In this document: positions 15,329 through 16,136 of the stretch, one piece after another | Layout: each line of letters opens with the position of its first letter | How positions within the stretch are numbered: position 1 is the stretch's first letter | NCBI GenBank assembly: GCA_037968395.1 | Contig: JBBKVK010000201.1 | Location: forward strand, 1 to 16,136 | Length of the DNA: 16,136 nucleotides | Origin: JADKBO01 sp037968395 | GTDB taxonomy: Bacteria; Bacteroidota; Bacteroidia; Chitinophagales; Saprospiraceae | Direction: 5' to 3' | Made by a program: the position numbers and the translations under genes | The notes under the pieces: model-generated | Seen by the model: the letters and a program-made list of their open reading frames with translations, nothing else | What the model was told of the DNA's origin: nothing | Database searches by the model: none

Positions 15329-16036
15329 ATGACCACAAAAGAAATTCTATCGGAACTCGAGAAAAACGGAGATGAAAAAACTAAAACCACTTATATAACT
15401 CAAGGAGCTAAAGAGCCATTATTTGGAGTGAAAGTTCAGGATTTGAAAAAGATTTTGAAAAAAACAAAAAAGAATCATGCTCTTTCTTTAGAATTATTTG
15501 CAACTGGTAACTATGACGCTATGTACCTCGCTGGTTTAATGGCTGATGAAAAGCAAATTACAAAGGCACAACTTGAACAATGGGTAAGTCAGGCATACTT
15601 TTCCTATTTGAGTGAGTATACTGTGCCTTGGGTTGCAGCTGAAACAGAGCATGGATTTGAATTGGGTTTAAAATGGATTCAATCTGAAATAGAAACCATT
15701 GCCTCTTCAGGATGGGGAACATTGGCTTATTACGCTGCAGTAAATGAAGATGAAAAATTGGATACCAACGCTTATACAAAATTACTAGACAAAGTTGAAA
15801 ATGAAATTCATGGAGCCCAAAACAGGGTTCGATATGCAATGAATGGCTTTGTGATATCTGTAGGCACTTATGTAGAATCGTTGACCAAAAAAGCAAAAAC
15901 AGTAGCTATGAAGATAGGCAAAGTGACTGTTGATGTTGGTGGAACATCTTGTAAAGTGCCACTTGCAAATGATTATTTAGACAAAGTTATTGCTAAGGGA
16001 AGAATTGGAATAAAACGAAAAACAGCAAGATGTTAA
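15329..16036 (+). CDS. DNA alkylation repair family protein (AlkD-like HEAT repeats)
   Basis: Cytoplasmic, all-helical protein of 235 residues belonging to the DNA alkylation repair (AlkC/AlkD-like) superfamily, whose best-known members bind DNA through HEAT-like repeats and release alkylated bases. Recognisable blocks are GAKEPLFGVKVQDLKKILK (26-44), a helix-rich middle with YLAGLMADEKQ, a segment SYLSEYTVPWVAAETE (92-107), the conserved MNGFVISVGTYV (171-182) and a C-terminal GKVTVDVGGTSCKVP (197-211) shared by this Bacteroidota subgroup. The Bacillus cereus AlkD active-site segment SWWDTVD has no visible counterpart, so glycosylase activity is uncertain. The start ATG is well placed, with an AT-rich leader and no strong ribosome-binding site. 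It stands alone, divergent from the ice-binding gene. Confidence 0.85.
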   Translation: MTTKEILSELEKNGDEKTKTTYITQGAKEPLFGVKVQDLKKILKKTKKNHALSLELFATGNYDAMYLAGLMADEKQITKAQLEQWVSQAYFSYLSEYTVPWVAAETEHGFELGLKWIQSEIETIASSGWGTLAYYAAVNEDEKLDTNAYTKLLDKVENEIHGAQNRVRYAMNGFVISVGTYVESLTKKAKTVAMKIGKVTVDVGGTSCKVPLANDYLDKVIAKGRIGIKRKTARC

Positions 16037-16044
16037 AAATGAAT

Positions 16045-16059
16045 CCTGCTATAAGCGGG
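16045..16059 (+). other. Short hairpin after the AlkD-like gene
   Basis: CCTGCT and AGCGGG can pair over a 3-base ATA loop (one G-U) eight bases after the stop. No T-run follows, so it is at best a weak terminator or an mRNA 3'-end stem. The remaining bases to the window end are AT-rich with no gene I can support. Confidence 0.25.
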
Positions 16060-16136
16060 TAAATTGAGGACTCTTTACATTAATTTACAATGATTTACAT
16101 TTTAAATATATCTAATGCAAAATATTTATATAATTT

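Noticed and set aside
1..16136. CRISPR arrays, tRNA or rRNA genes, insertion sequences, defence systems
   Set aside because: No regularly spaced repeats, no tRNA-like clover leaf, no transposase or terminal inverted repeats, and no defence-type protein were seen by eye on either strand.

Overview
The window is AT-rich chromosomal DNA from a member of the Bacteroidota. The evidence is a TonB-dependent receptor with an N-terminal carboxypeptidase-like domain, a TatC of the Bacteroidota type, several exported proteins and lipoproteins, weak ribosome-binding sites, and several matches to the TAnnTTTG -7 promoter box of this phylum. A DUF3494 ice-binding protein suggests a cold or seasonally frozen habitat (inference). 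I cannot name the genus.

Left part (1-3600): a TonB-dependent receptor cut by the left edge, probably by only a few bases, then a DUF547 lipoprotein. A structured intergenic region with several inverted repeats separates it from a convergent operon. Next (3598-6315, minus strand) is a four-gene operon: a four-helix cytochrome-b-like membrane protein, an ABC ATPase and two six-helix ABC-2 permeases, with gaps or overlaps of only a few bases. The 6316-6722 region divides it from a plus-strand operon and carries divergent promoter candidates and recurrent TAGGT/ACCTA boxes.

Middle (6723-8920): tatC, a small two-helix membrane protein overlapping the end of tatC, and purC, probably one housekeeping operon. 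It is followed by a truncated peroxiredoxin that ends just after its first active-site cysteine.

Hydrolase island (9430-14113): three exported serine hydrolases of different alpha/beta-hydrolase families in the same direction: a putative esterase, a prolyl-iminopeptidase-like lipoprotein and a CocE/X-Pro dipeptidyl-peptidase-like enzyme. The esterase and the CocE-like enzyme both place a cysteine directly before the nucleophilic serine and another directly after the catalytic histidine. This is the CS-D-HC arrangement known from tannase-family feruloyl esterases and is the most interesting observation here. A strong bidirectional terminator closes the island.

Right part (14296-16036): the ice-binding lipoprotein on the minus strand, and a divergent AlkD-like DNA alkylation repair (HEAT-repeat) protein. 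I saw no tRNA, rRNA, CRISPR array, insertion sequence or defence island. Apart from the hydrolase cysteine motif and some regulatory structure, the window is ordinary core and accessory Bacteroidota DNA.
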